From JBOGJG01 sp050747825 (lineage in GTDB: Bacteria; Acidobacteriota; UBA6911; RPQK01; JBOGJG01): 23,014 bases of DNA. The stretch covers positions 1-23,014 of the forward strand of contig JBOGJG010000360.1 in the NCBI GenBank assembly GCA_050747825.1, in the 5' to 3' direction. Under the pieces are notes generated by a model. The model made no database searches and had not been told where the DNA came from. It was given only the letters and a program-made list of their open reading frames with translations. This document shows positions 22,532-23,014 of this stretch, piece by piece; the first letter of the stretch is position 1, and each line of letters opens with the position of its first letter. The translations under genes were made by a program, and so were the position numbers.

Positions 22532-22636
22532 TTCACCCCAGCACCGAATGAAAAGCGAATTCATACTTCGGGAATGCCGCTGGCCGAGGACGTGGACCTG
22601 GAAGAGATTGCCGGCAGGACGAAGGGCTATACCGGC
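22532..22636 (+). pseudogene. relic fragment of a CDC48/VCP-type AAA+ ATPase
   Basis: About 35 codons read FTPAPNEKRIHTSGMPLAED, then VDLEEIAGRTKGYTG. This matches the stretch between the AAA+ core and lid in CDC48-like ATPases (pattern PDE--R--ILKIHTR-MPLAEDVDLEEIA--TEGYTGAD). Residues normally between NEK and IHT appear deleted. No Walker A or B motif is present nearby and the frame goes on into unrelated sequence. An inactive leftover. Assignment is from motif memory only. Confidence 0.55.
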
Positions 22637-22897
22637 CGGCCTCCAGCCAAAAAGCTGCCCCCATTGCTCATAATCATATATCGGATTCGCGCCAACTATC
22701 CAATAATATGGATATTGGTACAATTGATTGAAGTCTTTTGGGGCGCTCCCGTGTGAGGGCCTGGAAGACCGAAATACGATAAGTAGATCAAAAAGAAGGC
22801 TTTAATTACGCTCCAGCCGGCCCGACTTGGTCCCGTTTTTGCGTTAAGATTATCTTCATTATTGTGCGGCTTCTAATCTGGAGTTTCATGCTAACCG
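22637..22897. other. non-coding stretch
   Basis: No credible gene or RNA fold is recognised. AT-rich segments near 22840-22862 may contain the promoter of the gene that starts at 22935, but no clear -35/-10 pair stands out. Confidence 0.35.
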
Positions 22898-22916
22898 GTG
22901 TTCTTTCTTAGAACAC
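22898..22916 (+). promoter_or_regulatory. leader hairpin or operator before the last gene
   Basis: GTGTTCT-TTCTT-AGAACAC is a perfect 7-bp inverted repeat with a 5-base spacer. It ends six bases before the Shine-Dalgarno at 22923. It could be a dyad operator or an RNA hairpin affecting ribosome access. Confidence 0.45.
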
Positions 22917-22934
22917 TTTGAGAGGAGGTGATGC

Positions 22935-23014
22935 ATGCAACAGGTAGGGCGCCGTCGTCCCGGGAGCCGATGTCAGGTGCCCGGTATTCCCATGATCCCG
23001 GAGGGAGGACAGAG
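22935..23014 (+). CDS. 5' end of an unidentified gene (runs off the window)
   Basis: AGGAGGTGAT (22923-22932) is a full match to the anti-Shine-Dalgarno of 16S rRNA, and AGGAGG is six bases before ATG 22935. Twenty-six codons remain open to the window end, starting MQQVGRRRPGSRCQVPGIPM. The residues are basic and Gly/Pro-rich and I do not recognise a family. An ATG at 22931 in another frame is also open but is only two bases from the AGGAGG core. The gene call rests on the ribosome binding site alone. Confidence 0.4.
   Translation, partial: MQQVGRRRPGSRCQVPGIPMIPEGGQ

Noticed and set aside
22469..22723. 84-residue minus-strand frame
   Set aside because: It has no recognisable motif; the opposite strand carries the AAA+ relic, and the composition looks non-coding.
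1..23014. CRISPR array, rRNA or classical tRNA genes
   Set aside because: No regularly spaced direct repeats, no rRNA signatures and no tRNA clover-leaf other than the tmRNA domain were seen.

Overview
The window reads as a chromosomal segment of a Gram-negative, soil-type bacterium, most likely an acidobacterium. This is inferred from the gene types: a very large Oar-like TonB receptor with an N-terminal carboxypeptidase-regulatory domain, a 'membrane-bound dehydrogenase' beta-propeller/HEAT/cytochrome c fusion, several Tat-exported Gfo/Idh/MocA and TIM-barrel sugar enzymes, and many different intergenic palindromes. No rRNA is present to confirm the phylum, so another uncultivated lineage with similar gene content remains possible.

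Layout. Positions 1-2424 (minus strand) hold coaE, whose last 15 codons are supplied by a palindromic repeat, and an exported Cys-type sulfatase. A divergent methyltransferase (2485-3213) follows, then the tmRNA gene ssrA (3372-3730). Positions 3867-7283 carry the TonB-dependent receptor. A 401-base control region separates it from a divergent anaerobic sulfatase-maturating radical SAM enzyme (7685-9004) that ends in a SEC-C zinc motif. From 16473 down to 9030 (minus strand) lies a probable gene set for extracytoplasmic sugar or glycoside oxidation. It comprises a hydroxypyruvate-isomerase-like enzyme, a formylglycine-generating-enzyme-fold protein lacking the catalytic cysteines, the FMN transferase ApbE, a Tat-exported Gfo/Idh/MocA oxidoreductase and a lipoprotein-like propeller/cytochrome c. 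The FGE-fold, ApbE and oxidoreductase genes overlap one another and look translationally coupled. A second Tat-exported Gfo/Idh/MocA gene (16605-17942) is divergent.

Positions 17939-18771 are a scrap zone. A 204-bp element with 31-bp terminal inverted repeats is flanked by the direct repeat TTAG and sits exactly at the stop codon of the preceding gene. It is followed by a decayed VapBC-like toxin-antitoxin pair, a frameshifted 5' stub of a small 'N-acetylglutamate synthase'-like gene and a REP-like palindrome.

Positions 18880-22342 form a branched-chain amino acid operon: promoter, a 43-codon leader ORF very rich in Ile/Leu/Val codons, mutually exclusive RNA stems, then ilvH, ilvC and cimA. 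The leader is not a standard catalogued gene and looks like a ribosome-mediated attenuator matched to the pathway products. The last 670 bases hold a weak terminator, a relic of a CDC48-type AAA+ ATPase, a hairpin and the first 26 codons of a gene with a perfect Shine-Dalgarno sequence.

The strongest candidates for undescribed biology are the ilv attenuator, the 204-bp mobile-like element and the coupled FGE-like/ApbE/oxidoreductase operon. All positions come from direct reading of the sequence. Family names rest on motif recognition without database searches.
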